Shown piece after piece: positions 1 through 11,795 of a stretch of DNA of 64,000 bases. The translations under genes and the position numbers were made by a program. The notes under the pieces were generated by a model that saw nothing but the letters and a program-made list of their open reading frames with translations, was not told the origin of the DNA and searched no databases. Each line of letters opens with the position of its first letter. Position 1 is the stretch's first letter. Source of the stretch: Viscum album (Eukaryota > Streptophyta > Magnoliopsida > Santalales > Viscaceae); contig OY728152.1 of NCBI GenBank assembly GCA_963277665.1, positions 1,186,756,357 to 1,186,820,356 on the forward strand. The letters are read 5' to 3'.

Positions 1-294
1 AAACCAGTAGCAGCTTTTCTCTTTATTTAGTTGCACTGTATTTCAATTGTACATGTATCTTTATAGTTGGGCTTGTATTCCCACCCTTTTTCTACTTTCA
101 GCACTCTTCTTTATATACAGTTGAATTGTTCTCATATCTTTCTGTGTATTTGGTTGTGTGTTTTTTCAAGTTATAACGGCAATTCCATCCCAGTTTTAGG
201 GAATACACCTTTGGTTCTAGTCGCCATCCCCTGCCCTGTGGAAGGTGGGCTTGGGGTTTGTCATGGAACGTGCCTTGAGGGAAGGGTTGTGAAA
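1..294 (+). repeat. End of 5' LTR of G1
   Basis: This aligns with 8225-8512, sharing blocks such as ccttttt, ttggttctagtcg and ggcttggggtt in the same order. The copy ends near gttgtgaaa where the 3' LTR ends gtcgtgaca, so the terminal CA has become AA. Most of this LTR lies upstream of the window. Small ORFs here are not genes. Confidence 0.85.
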
Positions 295-297
295 AAA

Positions 298-310
298 TGG
301 TATTCAAAGT
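298..310 (+). other. Primer-binding site of G1 (tRNA-iMet type)
   Basis: tggtattcaaag starts 3 bases after the LTR end and resembles the initiator tRNA-Met complement tggtatcagagc that primes most plant LTR elements, with mismatches and one extra base. Position right after the LTR supports the call. Confidence 0.6.
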
Positions 311-639
311 GTCGGTACAACTACAGAACGAAGGAATCTGGTCGTTATTTTTAAAGACAATAGTGTAAAGTGTAGTGAATGTGGTTATTAGTTTAGGGAA
401 TCCAGTGTTGGTGCAGTTGCCAACATATCCATACACCAGGACCTAGACTTATGATTTCTGACCCAGTAGACAAAAACACTGATTGTGTGTGTATTTCTAA
501 GCATTTTTTATTGTGATCTCTTGAGTCAGCTCCCCAGGTATAACTTATTGACTGTGTCACACCAGTTTCTTCTCAAGATGCCTCCATGCAGATATCCAGT
601 TAGGGTTTTGAGAGTTGTATGCAAAGATACTCCACCGAG

Positions 640-1490
640 CGTTGAGGCATCGGTGTAGGGCCCTTTTCTAATATAGGCACCAGAAGTGGCACCTACGGTA
701 CCTTTCCCTATTGGTCCACCGCTACCACCAGCCTCAGCAGAATATGGTGCATGCCACTAGAGTGCATTGCACAAGTTCCATCACTTGAGGCCACTCAGGT
801 TCAGGGAACAGAAGGACCCATAGGTGGCTGAGGATTGGCTGGAGGCTGTGGTGAGAGTCTTCCAACTGGTAGAGACACCAGCTGGTCTCATGGTGATCCC
901 TGCCACCATCCTTCTACATGTAGCATCATGCAGATGGTGGAGCTTGATACTCCAGGTCCACGATGGGGTGACTCTTCTCTGCGAAGACTTTTAGAGCCTA
1001 TTTCGGGCAGAGTTTGTCCCAGTAACTCTTCGCGCAGTGCTCATACATGAGCTTCTTCATCTGCAACATTCGATCATGACTTTAGCTCAGAACTCAGCGA
1101 GGTTCACTATCCACTCATGCTACTCTGTAGATATGGTGCAGGGCCCAAACATTCGAGCAGGGGCACGGTTAGGAATTTAGGGCTTCGATGATCACACTTA
1201 GCAAATAGACATAGGCGGGGGTGTACGAGAGAGACCTCCTAGTGGAGAGTTTCCTTGCTGAGCAGTCTCCAGTAGTGAAATCCACCATTAGTCATCATGT
1301 ATCAGAGTATTCTAGAGCTGGAAGCAGGTAGATGTCATAGAGGTCCAAGAGGATCAGACCTACAGGTGGAAGACCGCTTGAATCATGATCGGTAGTGCAG
1401 GGCATCCGAGGATGAGGTAGTGACGCTAGGAGAGTGTTGTGCTTCACTTGTGGCAGGCAGGGTCACATGGCTCCTGACTGTCCAACCCTC
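640..1490 (+). pseudogene. gag: G1 gag relic with intact CCHC zinc knuckle
   Basis: The retrotransposon capsid/nucleocapsid protein, which packages element RNA into cytoplasmic particles. Around 800-1080 the frames read ...AEDWLEAVVRVF..., like the Retrotrans_gag core (WL..E..F), then lose frame. At 1440-1481 there is a nucleocapsid knuckle CFTCGRQGHMAPDC with perfect C-X2-C-X4-H-X4-C spacing. No single frame spans the gene and several stops are present. The region between PBS and gag (311-640) is leader, with nothing else visible. The original start codon cannot be fixed. Confidence 0.75.
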
Positions 1491-1739
1491 CATATGGATG
1501 ATCAGAAAACGGTCGATGGACCAACAAGACAGAGACATAGATTCGACTAAGGAGTGTCGTAGGGAGTAAGCACACGTGGTAGAGGAGTGGGTCATGTAGT
1601 TGGCAGTGGGTGACGATATGAGATGTTACCACCACCACCACTAGGAGGTCCACCCTAACCGTAGGGAGCAGGTGGATAGGGGAGAGCTCATCTCTAGGTA
1701 GTTCAGAGTTACAATAATGGAACTCTAGAGATGATATGA

Positions 1740-2090
1740 GGTATGATCTATGTCTACTCTACCTTAGTTGTAGTACTTATAGACACAGTTTCCATTCATT
1801 ATTTTATTTCCACTTCCCTCGTTCAGAGCTCAGTGATTCTGACAGAGCCGTTGATTCGATCCTTACGGCTAGAGACTCTTACGGGAGAGGATACAACGAT
1901 TAAACACTGGTTCTGGCAGTATATGCTCAATATAGGAGGTGAGAGCTTCCTCTAGTATCTCCTTGTAGCGGTGTCAAAGCCTTACGACGTCATCTTGGGC
2001 ATGGACTAGTTCCATGCACAAATTGACTTTATTCAGCACAAAGTGCAGTGTGTCAACAGAGTTGGGACCAGTTTTACCTTCACTGGAAGG
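1740..2090 (+). pseudogene. pol (PR): G1 aspartic protease relic
   Basis: This is the retroviral-type protease that would cut the Gag-Pol polyprotein. Near 1768 the frame reads LIDTVSIHYFIS, aligned with the family active site FDTGATHSFIS, so the catalytic DTG is now DTV. About 200 bases later, in another frame, YDVILGMD followed by a stop and FHAQIDF matches the conserved ILGMDWL flap-side motif. The gene sits between the zinc knuckle and RT as expected. The active-site change plus frameshift make it non-functional. Confidence 0.75.
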
Positions 2091-2199
2091 TAATGGAGTC
2101 ATTTTAGCACTAGATGGACTTACCCAGAGGAGGGTGTAGCCAATTACTCATCAATTCACTAGCCTTACCCTCGAAGTGGTTGATGTGGCGAGTCTGAGT

Positions 2200-3110
2200 T
2201 ATCCTGTAGTGGGGGACGAGTATGCAGATGTTTTCCCTAATGATGTTCTGGGTCGACCTCCTTATAGAGAGGTGGAATATTACATGGAATTTCACCCCGA
2301 GATGACCCCTATATCTACACCAGCGTATCAGATGGCTCCCAACGAGCTTCGTATGTTGCGGGTGTAGCTAGAGGACCTGCAGAGGAAGGTATTCATATGG
2401 CCCATTGTTTCACCTTGGGCAGCCCCAATTTTGTTCTCTAAAAAGGCATATGGGAGCTTGGGACATTGGGATGACTTTTGGTGCATGAACATGGTGACCG
2501 TGAATAACACATACCCACTCTTGAGGATTGAAAAACTCTTTAATTAGCTGAAGGGTGCACGGTGGTTCTCGAAGATAGACCGTAGATCAAGCTATCTCCA
2601 GCTTAGAGTGCGAGATGAAAATGTGTCGAAGATGAATTTTAGATGTCAGTATGGCCACTATGAGTTTTTGGTTATTCCATTGGGCATGACCAATAATCCT
2701 GCAGTGTTCATGGGGCTCATGAATAGGATATTTCAGCCATACCTTGATCACTTTGTAGTAGTCTTCATTGATGACATTCTGCTGTACTCGGGTACTGAGG
2801 AGGAGCATTCCTATCATTTACAGGTAGTACTAGACACACTACAAGAGCACTGACTTTATGGTAAGCTCTCTATGTGCCAATTCTTGATTTCAGAGTTTCA
2901 CATTCTAGGAAATGTCCTATCTGAGGCTAGATTTGTAGTAGATCCAGCGATGATTGAGGTCGTTCTTGCTTGGGAGCCACCCAGAAGTGTGATGGAGGTG
3001 CAGAGTTTCCTGGGTTTGGCTGGGTATTACCGGAGATTTGTGCCAGATTTCTCTAGAGTTTCACCTCCTCTATCATCATTGATGATGAAGGGGAACCCTT
3101 CATGTGGTCA
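2200..3110 (+). pseudogene. pol (RT): G1 reverse transcriptase relic
   Basis: RNA-dependent DNA polymerase domain. Segments in order: DVFPNDVLGRPPYREVE (about 2224), SPWAAPILFSKK (about 2408), [15 protein letters not shown] (about 2570), [19 protein letters not shown] (about 2680), the catalytic FIDDILLYS (about 2764) and SFLGLAGYYRRFVPDF (about 3005). The YxDD-type motif is intact as FIDD. In-frame stops occur near 2365, 2545 and 2851, and the region is split over several open stretches of 60-93 codons. Closest in organisation to plant chromoviruses. Confidence 0.92.
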
Positions 3111-3560
3111 GAGAGATGTCAACGGAGTTTTCAGGAGCGGAGGTAGAGGCTGACTGGGGCCCTCGTCTTGAGGATTTCAGAGGAGGCCGTAGGGTACGCA
3201 GTCTACTGCGATGCATTAGGGACCAGGATTAGATGTGTCTTGATATAGGGGAAAACAATGATCCCATATGGTTCTTAATAGCTATGACCTCATGATCAGA
3301 ACTACGCTACCCATGACTTGGAGTTAGTAGCAGTGGTTTTCTCCTTGAAGATGTGGCAACATTACTTGATGGGCGATCATTTTAAATTATACTCTAATCA
3401 CAAGAGTCACAGTTATATCTTCTATCAAAAAGACATAAAAAAGATACAACTATATTGTCTTTAGTTCTTGCAGGACTATGACATTGAGATTGTCTATACT
3501 CCTGGTAAGGTGAACGTTGTAGCAGATGCACTCAACCCTAGATTAGGTATGTAGCTGTTA
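3110..3560 (+). pseudogene. pol (RH): G1 RNase H relic
   Basis: The domain that would remove the RNA strand of the RNA-DNA hybrid. Near 3195 the frame reads VYCDA (family YCDAS), followed by YATHDLELVAVVFSLKMWQH (about 3303) and YTPGKVNVVADALNPR (about 3498, family TPGKANVVADALSRK). At least three stops and one frame change interrupt it. The order directly after RT and before integrase is normal. Confidence 0.85.
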
Positions 3561-3699
3561 GGTGAGGCGACAGAGCAACTTTCAGCTTTATGGATATCCT
3601 TTTTGGATAGGGATGGAACATATTTTCTTGAGCCTCTTATCGTCACTCCCCTAATTCTTCATCGAGTCAAGGAGGCATAGCTTGGGGATGCTGACAGTG

Positions 3700-4640
3700 A
3701 GACTCGATGTTCTCAAGGGAAGGCACCTGATAGATTTTCTGACGGTGTAGGGCTTGTCATCCTCTTCAGTGGACGTACCATGGAACCAGAGTAACTAGAA
3801 GAGAATATTTTGAGAGTGTTCCACACATCCCCTCTAGTGGTACATCCAGGTGTGTTGTAGATGTACTAGGATCTCCAATGATAGCTCAGGTGGATGATAA
3901 TGAAGAAATAAATAGCAGAGTTTGTCTCTCGATGCATCACTTGTCAGCAAGTGACTGCGGAGCATCATGTACCAGTAGGCATGGTTCATCCTTTATAGGT
4001 CCCAGAATTGATGTGGTATGGGATATCCATGAAAATCGAGATAGGAAATATATGTAAATCTAGGGGTCTTGGCTCAATTTGGGTGATCGTCGACCCACTC
4101 ACCAAGTCGGCCCACTTCCTACTGACCAGAGAGCACGGTTCAGTAGAGAGATTGGGATGACTCTATGTGTAGGATATTGTGCGGTAACATGGTTAATCTT
4201 AGATGATTGTCTCTGATCATGATACATGTTTTAGTTTCTAGCTATAGAAGTGGTTTCATGAGCCTTTCAGGATACAGCTTTTTTTGAGCACCGCCTTCCA
4301 GCCTCAGACGGATGGTCAGACTGAGCGGACCATTCAGACCCCCGAGGACATGCTCCGTGCTTTCATCCTTGACTTCGATCGCAGTTGGGAGGATCACATT
4401 CCTTTGTTGGAGTTTTCTTACAATAATAGATATCACTCCAAAATAGGGATGACACCTTTTTAGGCATTGTACGGGTGACCTTGAAGATCACCTTATGCTG
4501 GACTGACCCAGGGGAGTCAGCACTATTTGGACCAAAGATGGTAGGGTACACCACAAAGAAGATGCAGATCATCGAGGAGTTGATGACAAATACATATATC
4601 TAGCAGATGTTTTATGATGATAGGAGATAGAGACTGCTGG
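3700..4640 (+). pseudogene. pol (IN): G1 integrase core relic
   Basis: The enzyme that would insert the cDNA into host DNA. The zinc-binding end CITCQQVTAEHH lies near 3935. Core motifs follow: IVDPLTKSAHFL (about 4088), VSDHDTCF (about 4207, carrying the second catalytic D) and FQPQTDGQTERTIQ (about 4300, carrying the catalytic E). EFSYNNRYH near 4410 continues the core. Several stops (for example after VHPL near 3995) inactivate it. The polarity and neighbours agree with a chromovirus pol. Confidence 0.88.
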
Positions 4641-5100
4641 ATTTCAGGGATGACGACCACATCTTTCTACGATTCTCACCTCGACGAGGATTGCTGAGAT
4701 TTGGCCGAGGTGGAAAGTTATCTTTGAGATTCACCATACCTTTTCAGGTCTTTAGTAGAGTTGGTGAGATGGCTTATCACTTAGGTCTTCCACCTCAGCT
4801 GCACCGGGTGCTGACATCTACCATGTAATCCATTTTAGGAGATACGTGCATGACTGTTCTCATATCATCGACCATGGCGATCTGGAGATCGACGATTGGA
4901 CAACTTCTGCAGATGTTCTAGTAGATAATGAAGATTGATATGAGCGGTTTCTTAATGGATGGTAGATACCTCTGGTGCGTGTTTGGGAGCAGCATGGGAT
5001 CCTCCATGAGAGAACATGGGAGTGGGAGGCTCATAATCATGCTCATTACCCCCATTTGTTTTCCTAGTTTTCATTGTGTCTTACTAGGACATAGATCCAT
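4640..5100 (+). pseudogene. G1 integrase C-terminus and chromodomain relic
   Basis: After the integrase core a decayed stretch includes HFRRYVHDCSHIIDH (about 4830) and, near 4945-5065, WEQHGILHERTWEWEA then HYPHLF. This matches the chromodomain tail usually read as W.NH.VEEATWE.E....YPHLF. In chromoviruses this module tethers integrase to modified histones and biases insertion to heterochromatin. Stops are present. It ends about 50 bases before the 3' LTR, and a weak purine-rich tract lies immediately before the LTR. Confidence 0.75.
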
Positions 5101-6224
5101 GAGGTGTGGAAAATGTAAAGTCCGATAATTTCCATGTATTTTTTTTAAAATGGGAATTTTACGAGTCCTTGAAGATTGATGGTGCGTGATTCTGTGGCCC
5201 AGAGTGCCCAGAATGAATTTCTGAACATTTGTTGGGGTACGTTCAGTAAACATGCGAGCATGTTTTTATAACTTTTAAACCGGTACTCAGAATTGAAATC
5301 CATGAAAAATGTTGAAATCACATCACTAATATTCTCTTATGGAGACCTTCACCTAGACAGTAGTAGGTCAACAATGAAAGATAGATTTTGGGATTTTCAT
5401 GGGAAAATAAAGTTAAAATTATTTCCAATTTCATTTTTATTCTTGAAAACTCTCATGTGTGGGTTACGATGGTGGGGACCACCCAAGCATAAACCGACGA
5501 TTTTTGAATTCCGAGAGGTGGGGACCACCCCACCACTCTTAATAGAGGAGAATCCTCGCAAATCCCTCTTTAATGTAGAGGATCCTCTTGAGATTCCCCC
5601 ACTTTAATTATTCCAACACACCACATTATTTTTTCCAACTTGTGTGATGGTGACAATATAATTTCTTCTTAAGTTAGTTATATTTGAACCTCTTTCATTT
5701 TTGGTAGAATTGTGAGAGGTGAACCCTTGGAGGATTACACTTCTTCCATGAAGAACACTCCTCCAATGAAGAATTATGACTTTGACATCTTCCTAAGGAT
5801 TCTCTCCAACGAGAAGAGTCATCGACTAAGAAGAACCGACATGCGAGCCCGGGATAGGATGTGTGTGGAGGACGAGATGAATGTCGACAACTTTAGTTTC
5901 TTCTCATGCCAACATCAGTGAACATTCCATGGTAGGGGGTTATTATTATATTCATGAATTCTCAAGATTAATTTCCTCATTCTTGGAAGGCATGGAGAAC
6001 ATGGATCAACCAAAACGAGTTGATCTGTGATTCATATTAAATTGAAGAGTTTGTCGTTCTTGACTCGAGATTTTTTTTGTTAAGATGATTGTTACCACTC
6101 TAACGTGGAGGGTGAGGGCCAAAAAACATGGACTGACCCCTCTACCATTCTTCCTTATTATGTCCTTTGTGTTGGATGAAAGTGGCTTACACCATGACGA
6201 CAAATGAAGAGAGAGGCCAGCTAA

Positions 6225-6720
6225 ACCGGCCGCTGGCGCAGGCATGATGCCCCACCGTCCTGCAGCTCCGCCGCCTGCTACCTTCATGCCCTCCAGCAGA
6301 GCTGCCGCTTGAGTCGCCTCCTCCGTCCATGACTGAGCCACCTCCTGTGGCCATTCCACTCAAGCCGCCGCCTCCATCCCCAGCCTAGCCGCCACCCACA
6401 ACCATGCCACCTGAGCCGCCTCCACCACCAGCCGCTGAGCCGCCGCCTCCGGCCACACCTCCTGAGAAACTGCTGCAGTCCATGGTGTCGTCGTGCCTCC
6501 CTGGTCTGGGCCGAGATTCCCCACAGACTCCACCCACCAGACCGAGCCGCCTCACACCCTCGCGTCCCCCTGCAGCAATGCCGTTCTCCGCGGCGGTGCC
6601 GCCCCACGACACCCCTTACAGACCTCACGGCCTGACTTACCACCCAGCACGGGTCATGCCGCATTGCGGGTCAGGTCGGGTCGGTCCAAGATAGGTCGGC
6701 CCAGGTCGGTCTGACTGGGT
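6225..6720. other. GC-rich block within G1 3' LTR
   Basis: This is the most GC-rich stretch of the window, built of repeated gccgcc, cctcc and caccacc-like triplets. One + frame (6404-6694) reads a proline/alanine-rich peptide with runs of P, and the - strand frames are correspondingly G/R/W-rich. This looks like composition rather than a protein domain. It could be an LTR regulatory segment or a captured host fragment; the sequence alone does not decide. Confidence 0.5.
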
Positions 6721-7130
6721 TGGCCCGGACCCGGATTCACTTCGACCCATTTACGATCTTTTGGCCATAACTTTGGCACCGAGCGTCTGTTTGAAGAACC
6801 GTCAGCGGTAATGGAAATCATAATGCGAGACGGTCCCTTTGAGTATAACCCACAAGAAATTTGGATATAGATGGGGTATGGTTGGGTTGTATTGAGCATG
6901 AATTCAATCGGGCCCTCGGGACTAAAAGGCTAATAACTCAATGACCAGGCGTCTGATTGATGCGACCTCTATTGCATTCAGTCCCTAATGAAATGGCTGT
7001 CCGTTGGGATACATATTCAGTGTAAATTGTGGAAGTTGGAGAATCAACTAGTGGCTTGGGGAGTGCACTCTCCCGGAGATGAGCTATCCTATTGAGGAAA
7101 CCCAGTAACTGGCTCTGACGAGAAGAGAGC

Positions 7131-7750
7131 GCCTAGCGATCCTGTGCGGGTCAGCTCCTAGCGATCATGTGCGGGTCATCTCCTAGTGATCCTATGGGTG
7201 TCAAATCCTAGCAATCACGTGGGGGTCATATCCAAGTGATCTTGTACGAGTCAGTTTATAGAAATCTTGTGCGGGTCAGCTCATAGTGATCCTGTTTTGG
7301 TCAGCTCCTAGCGATCCTGGGTGGGTTAGCTCCTTGCGATCCTGTGTGGGTCAGGTCCTAGCCATCCTGTGTGGGTCAGCTCCTAGCGATCCTGTGTTTT
7401 GGTCAGCTCCTAAAGATCCTGTGGCGGTATTCTCCTACTAATAATGTGCGGGTCAGCTCCTAGGGATCCTGTGCAGGTCAGCTCATAGCGATCCTGTGGG
7501 GGTCAGCTCCAAGTTATCCTGTGTGGGTCGGCTCCTAGAGATCATGTGTGGGTCATCTCTTGGGGATCATGTGGGGGTTAGCTTCAAGTGATCCTATGTG
7601 GGTCAACTCCTCACGATCCTGTGTGGGTCAGATCCTAGTGATCCTTTGTGGGTCTACCCCTAGCGATCATGTCTATGTAATCTCCTAGAGATCCTATGTG
7701 GGATAGCTCCTAGCGATCCTGTGTGGGTCAGCTCCTAGTGATCCTATTCC
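7131..7750 (+). repeat. 25-bp minisatellite in G1 3' LTR (~25 copies)
   Basis: Imperfect head-to-tail copies of a 25-bp unit, consensus about gatcctgtg + tgggtcagct + cctagc, run from 7131 to about 7750. Variants show point changes and a few length changes (cctgttttggtcag, cctgtgttttggtcag). The array lies wholly inside the LTR. It does not code for anything. Confidence 0.9.
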
Positions 7751-8512
7751 GGTTATAAATAGATCCTCTTAACATAGTATGATAATTCAATAGTTACAAC
7801 TAATCATCTCTACTACCATACCATTGTTATACCTGGTGTGAGCTGAGTCAGAACCTCAGTGTTCCTTCCTGATTGAGTTGGATTACTTGATAACTATGGT
7901 ATATATATGAGAATATACCTAAGTAGGTTTATCCGTTGTTTTTATACATTTTGTTTTATATTTGGTGGATTTTGTGAGACCTTGAGGGTCTTGGGGTCCC
8001 TACTGAGTATCGTTACATTCACCCCTTCACGGACTATGGCTGCACCTTGTTGTGTTGGATGCACATGAAAAACAACACTGAATGAGGATGAGAATACCAG
8101 GACTGGACAATGCCCAGAGGTAGACCATACGGTGTGTTGGTACGTAGGGGAGACGGGTGGACATGGAGTGTTGTGGAGGTGATATGTACCAATCCTTCTG
8201 GTAGGAATCCCGAAGGATGACCCAGTTGCTTCATTTAGCTGTCTTCAGTTGTAATGTATTTTAGTTGAACTTGTATCTTTCCTATTGGGCTTATATTCCA
8301 GCCCTTTTTTTATTTTAGTCTCTCTTTTTGCTACACAGTTTACTTGCGTTCATATCTTGTAGTGTGCTTGGTTGAGTGTGTTTACAGGTTTTAAAGTCAA
8401 TTCCTTCCCAGTTTTAAGGATTACACATTTGGTTCTAGTCGTGAGCCCATTGCCTATGGAAGGCGGGCTTGGGGTTAGTCACGACACAGGCCCTGAAGAA
8501 CGGGTCGTGACA

Positions 8513-11500
8513 TGCTCATGTACTATTTCATTAATAAAACATATTCATCTCAAAAACTATTTTTTGAAATATTCTTCTAATCCCATAAGAATTACATTTC
8601 CTATAAAAATACTTATTTAATTTAAGAACAAATTTTCAATTCCAATATACCCAAATATAGGAATAAGGGATTTATTGTCATTTTAAAAGACATTATGGCT
8701 TATAGAGGTATCCAAATATCAATTGATAGTAATGGTGGAAGATAAGGAATTATCGTCGTATACATTAAAAAACACTGCTTTATAGGTTCATATTATCCCA
8801 AAATGCTTCAATGAAATGAGATTGAGATGAAGTCCCTTACCTGGAGTCTGACTTATCTTACTCATTATTTACTTTTCTGTGAAAAAAATATGTTAATTTT
8901 TACATTAATTATAAATGTTTTAATTTTTATTTTTAATTTATATAACATATTACATTGTAATACCAATTATTTAATTATTTGAGTTCATATGAGATGTTTT
9001 GTCGATGTTACGTATTTGAGTCCAAAATGAACTTATTTTATATAAATTATCCTTTTGGTCATAAGTCTATTATCTCTAGAATATTATCCATGATTTAAAT
9101 ATCATATATATACAGTATATATTTATTTTAGAATAGTCCATAACATTTGACTTTAAGAAATGAAATGCATCGTCAATGGACACAGTAGGTCTTACGTACA
9201 AAAGAATGCTCCATTCATTTCATTTTCATATTAATTGAATGAAAACTTAATGATAAATAGATATATAATAATTTTAATATAATATCTCTATTATATATGT
9301 TACATAATTTCATTAAATCCATACTTTATATGTTCCATGTACGACATGAATGTGTCATATCACTTTGATGGGGCTACATTCCACACCTCCTCAAATGAAA
9401 TTATCTTATGGACACAATTTGGAAAGCATAATGTTAGGTTATAAATAAAAATTATAGATTAATGGAGACAATATATATAAATATATATTATCATATATAA
9501 ATACACATCCATCACATTGGCCACTACGAGCGGTGGTAATGGAGAATTGAACAATCAACGTTTCATGAGGCAGTAGTTCATTGTTCATAGAAACATTATG
9601 TTAGTACACATTAGATGGAGGTGTGTGTAAATGTTGTTCAAATTCATCTCATATAAACATCCTAGTATATAGAGGATAATATTTATGGGGATCATATAAT
9701 ATTAAGAGAACTACGAGTGGAGAAGGAAAATAATGGAAATGTTCTTGAGAAAAGGCGGTGCCTCTAAATCAGGTGACTCTTTTTGATTTGTGTCAAAGAA
9801 ATTCTAGAATTTTCTTATTCACAAGATGAGGATTCTAGAAGAAATTTAAGGATTTTGGGAGCTTATTTTATCATAATTTGGATGATTAAAGGGGCTTTAG
9901 AGTTTTTTCTAACTGGGTAGAGGTGGTGGATTTTTCATTGAGAGATAAGGGGCACATTATGAATGTATTCAAATTATATTTTATTATAAATTGATTTACG
10001 AATTATAATAGTCAAAAGTGATAAATTTAGAAGATATGATGAGGATGGGTAAAAATATACTCAAAATATAACATTTATAAAATTTTAGGTCACAGAATTA
10101 ACTCTAACACTTATCATTAACCCTCTATTAAAATAATAAACTCTTACCATGTCTTCTTGTGTTTTCATAATAAATGGTTACTATAAACACAATAAATTAC
10201 AGGAGAACAAAAAGTCTGTATTTAATTAAAATTTTAATATTTTATTTGTCCTCTATTCAAATATTTTATTTTTATGACTATTATATAATTTAATAAAATA
10301 GTATTGGTTTTAATAACCTATTAATGTCAATTTTGACATCATTTATAAATTTAGTTTTCTTAAAGTCACAAAAACATGATTCATTATATAAAAAATAATT
10401 AAATCTTACATAAAACGTAAATTTAATCCAAAATATTTGTCAACATCATTAAAATGTTAAAATTAAATTTTTTATAATATTTATAATATCATTTATTTGA
10501 ATATTTCATTAATATAGTAATCTATGCATCATTATTATGTCATTAATAAATTTATTTATTTATTGTCTGAAAATAATAAATAAAATACCATGATGAAAGA
10601 AATATATTTAAATTTATAATTAATATTTATAGGTGAATTGTTCATTTATATAAGGTAAATTAAAAATGTGTTAGTTGAAAGATACATTTTTTTGTTATAT
10701 TTCTCCTTTCATTAAATTAAATATTATAAAAGTTAATTATCACACCCAAGTGGCTCCATGGGGTCATACATTCTACCCAAGGATTTTAATGGTTCGAAAT
10801 ATATCATTCAATATGGTTAGTACATGTGTCAGGATAGATTTCTATTATTAGAATATTATTTATTTTTCCCTTATTATTGATATTTACCTTTTAACCATGC
10901 AAAATAAAAAGAACTACTGCCATTACTATTCATAATGTCCAAAAAACATACCTATATACATAATTTATAACTTATGATTCCAAATATGGAAAAAAATTTA
11001 CCATAATCAAAATATTTAATTAGAATAAATTAATTTAAAATTACCTCCAATTGTAAAAAAATAGAAAATGTGTTTCTAAGAAGTATAAACTATCAAAAGA
11101 TTGACATGTGTTTATGTCAAATAAAAATGTAAAATTAGTACCAATTACAATAATTGGATTAAATGATAAAACCAAAATATAATTAGTATTTAAAATAAAT
11201 TAGAAGGTGAATCTAAAAACATAAATAAATTTGATGAAAAGGCTGTTTTGAATTAAAATGTTGTATTTTTCATTATTAATAATAATATGAATTTTATCTG
11301 AAAATAAAAAATTTCCAACTAAAGTAAATTTGGTTTTCCCACATCAAAATAATAAGTTTATTTTATCAAATAGAAAATATTAATGTCACGAATAAAATTA
11401 CAAATTATTATCCATTAAATGTATGTAATATAACCTTTTAATAATATTAGAGTATTTCATGCTTAGAATTTGATTCTTTCTAATTTTATGCCTCAAAAAT

Positions 11501-11795
11501 TCGATATAAAATGTCAAAACATTTAATCATATATAAAATCATAATATATTTTATTGTATTAATTTCCTCTAATAAAATATCTTGGCATTAACTACCATTT
11601 AAAATAATGATATTATTATAGTATTATTTTTCTGTATAACTCAGTGTTGTGTGAAACATAATATTTCTTATAAACTTGTTATTGTGTGTTGGGTTCGCTA
11701 TCATACATAGGGTACCCAAAAAAACTATAATTAATAATAAATTAAATAATATTAAAAAGATACGAAAATGTATTATTTAATAAATACCATGGATG
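8513..11795 (-). repeat. Relic LTR A of the G3 family (3' portion truncated by G1 insertion)
   Basis: From about 8515 the sequence aligns with the G3 5' LTR from about 56593 (shared catgta, aaaacatattcatc, aatcccataagaa) and continues through the conserved block at 8815-8860 and three related anchor sites near 9180, 9370 and 9558. The right end near 11620-11795 aligns with C at about 39590-39740. Orientation on + is the same as in the - strand element G3, hence strand -. The sequence is AT-rich with few CpGs, and no gene was seen in these 3.3 kb. Confidence 0.65.

Larger units (their letters stand above)
1..8512 (+). mobile_element. Ty3/gypsy chromovirus G1 (Tekay/Del-like), degenerate, 5' end outside window
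   Basis: The end of one LTR (1-294) is followed by a primer-binding site, gag, protease, RT, RNase H, integrase and chromodomain relics in the chromovirus order, then a full LTR (5114-8512). The two LTR ends align clearly: window bases 1-294 correspond to about 8225-8512. Every domain carries stops or frame changes, so the copy is dead. It is inserted in an older AT-rich LTR (relic A), because sequence from about 8515 onward aligns with 56593 onward in the G3 5' LTR. The target-site duplication cannot be tested because the left end lies outside the window. The chromodomain relic after integrase supports the chromovirus call; assignment to Tekay/Del rather than another chromovirus clade is inference. 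Confidence 0.9.
5114..8512 (+). repeat. 3' LTR of G1 (~3.4 kb)
   Basis: It starts tgtaaagtccgataattt and ends gtcgtgaca, giving TG...CA ends. The start matches the common plant chromovirus LTR head, and the purine-rich gaggtgtggaaaa before it is a decayed polypurine tract. The end aligns with the 5' LTR fragment at 1-294. About 3.4 kb is long for an LTR. Inside are a GC-rich proline-codon-like block (6225-6720) and a 25-bp tandem array (7131-7750). No gene is supported within it; small ORFs at 5293-5607 and 5712-5921 have no recognisable domain. Confidence 0.8.

Noticed and set aside
6404..6694. 96-codon proline-rich ORF as a gene
   Set aside because: Low-complexity composition, inside an LTR, no domain, and comparable ORFs in other frames of the same GC-rich block.
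7131..7750. Regular repeats as a CRISPR-like array
   Set aside because: Units are directly tandem with no unique spacers, in plant LTR DNA.
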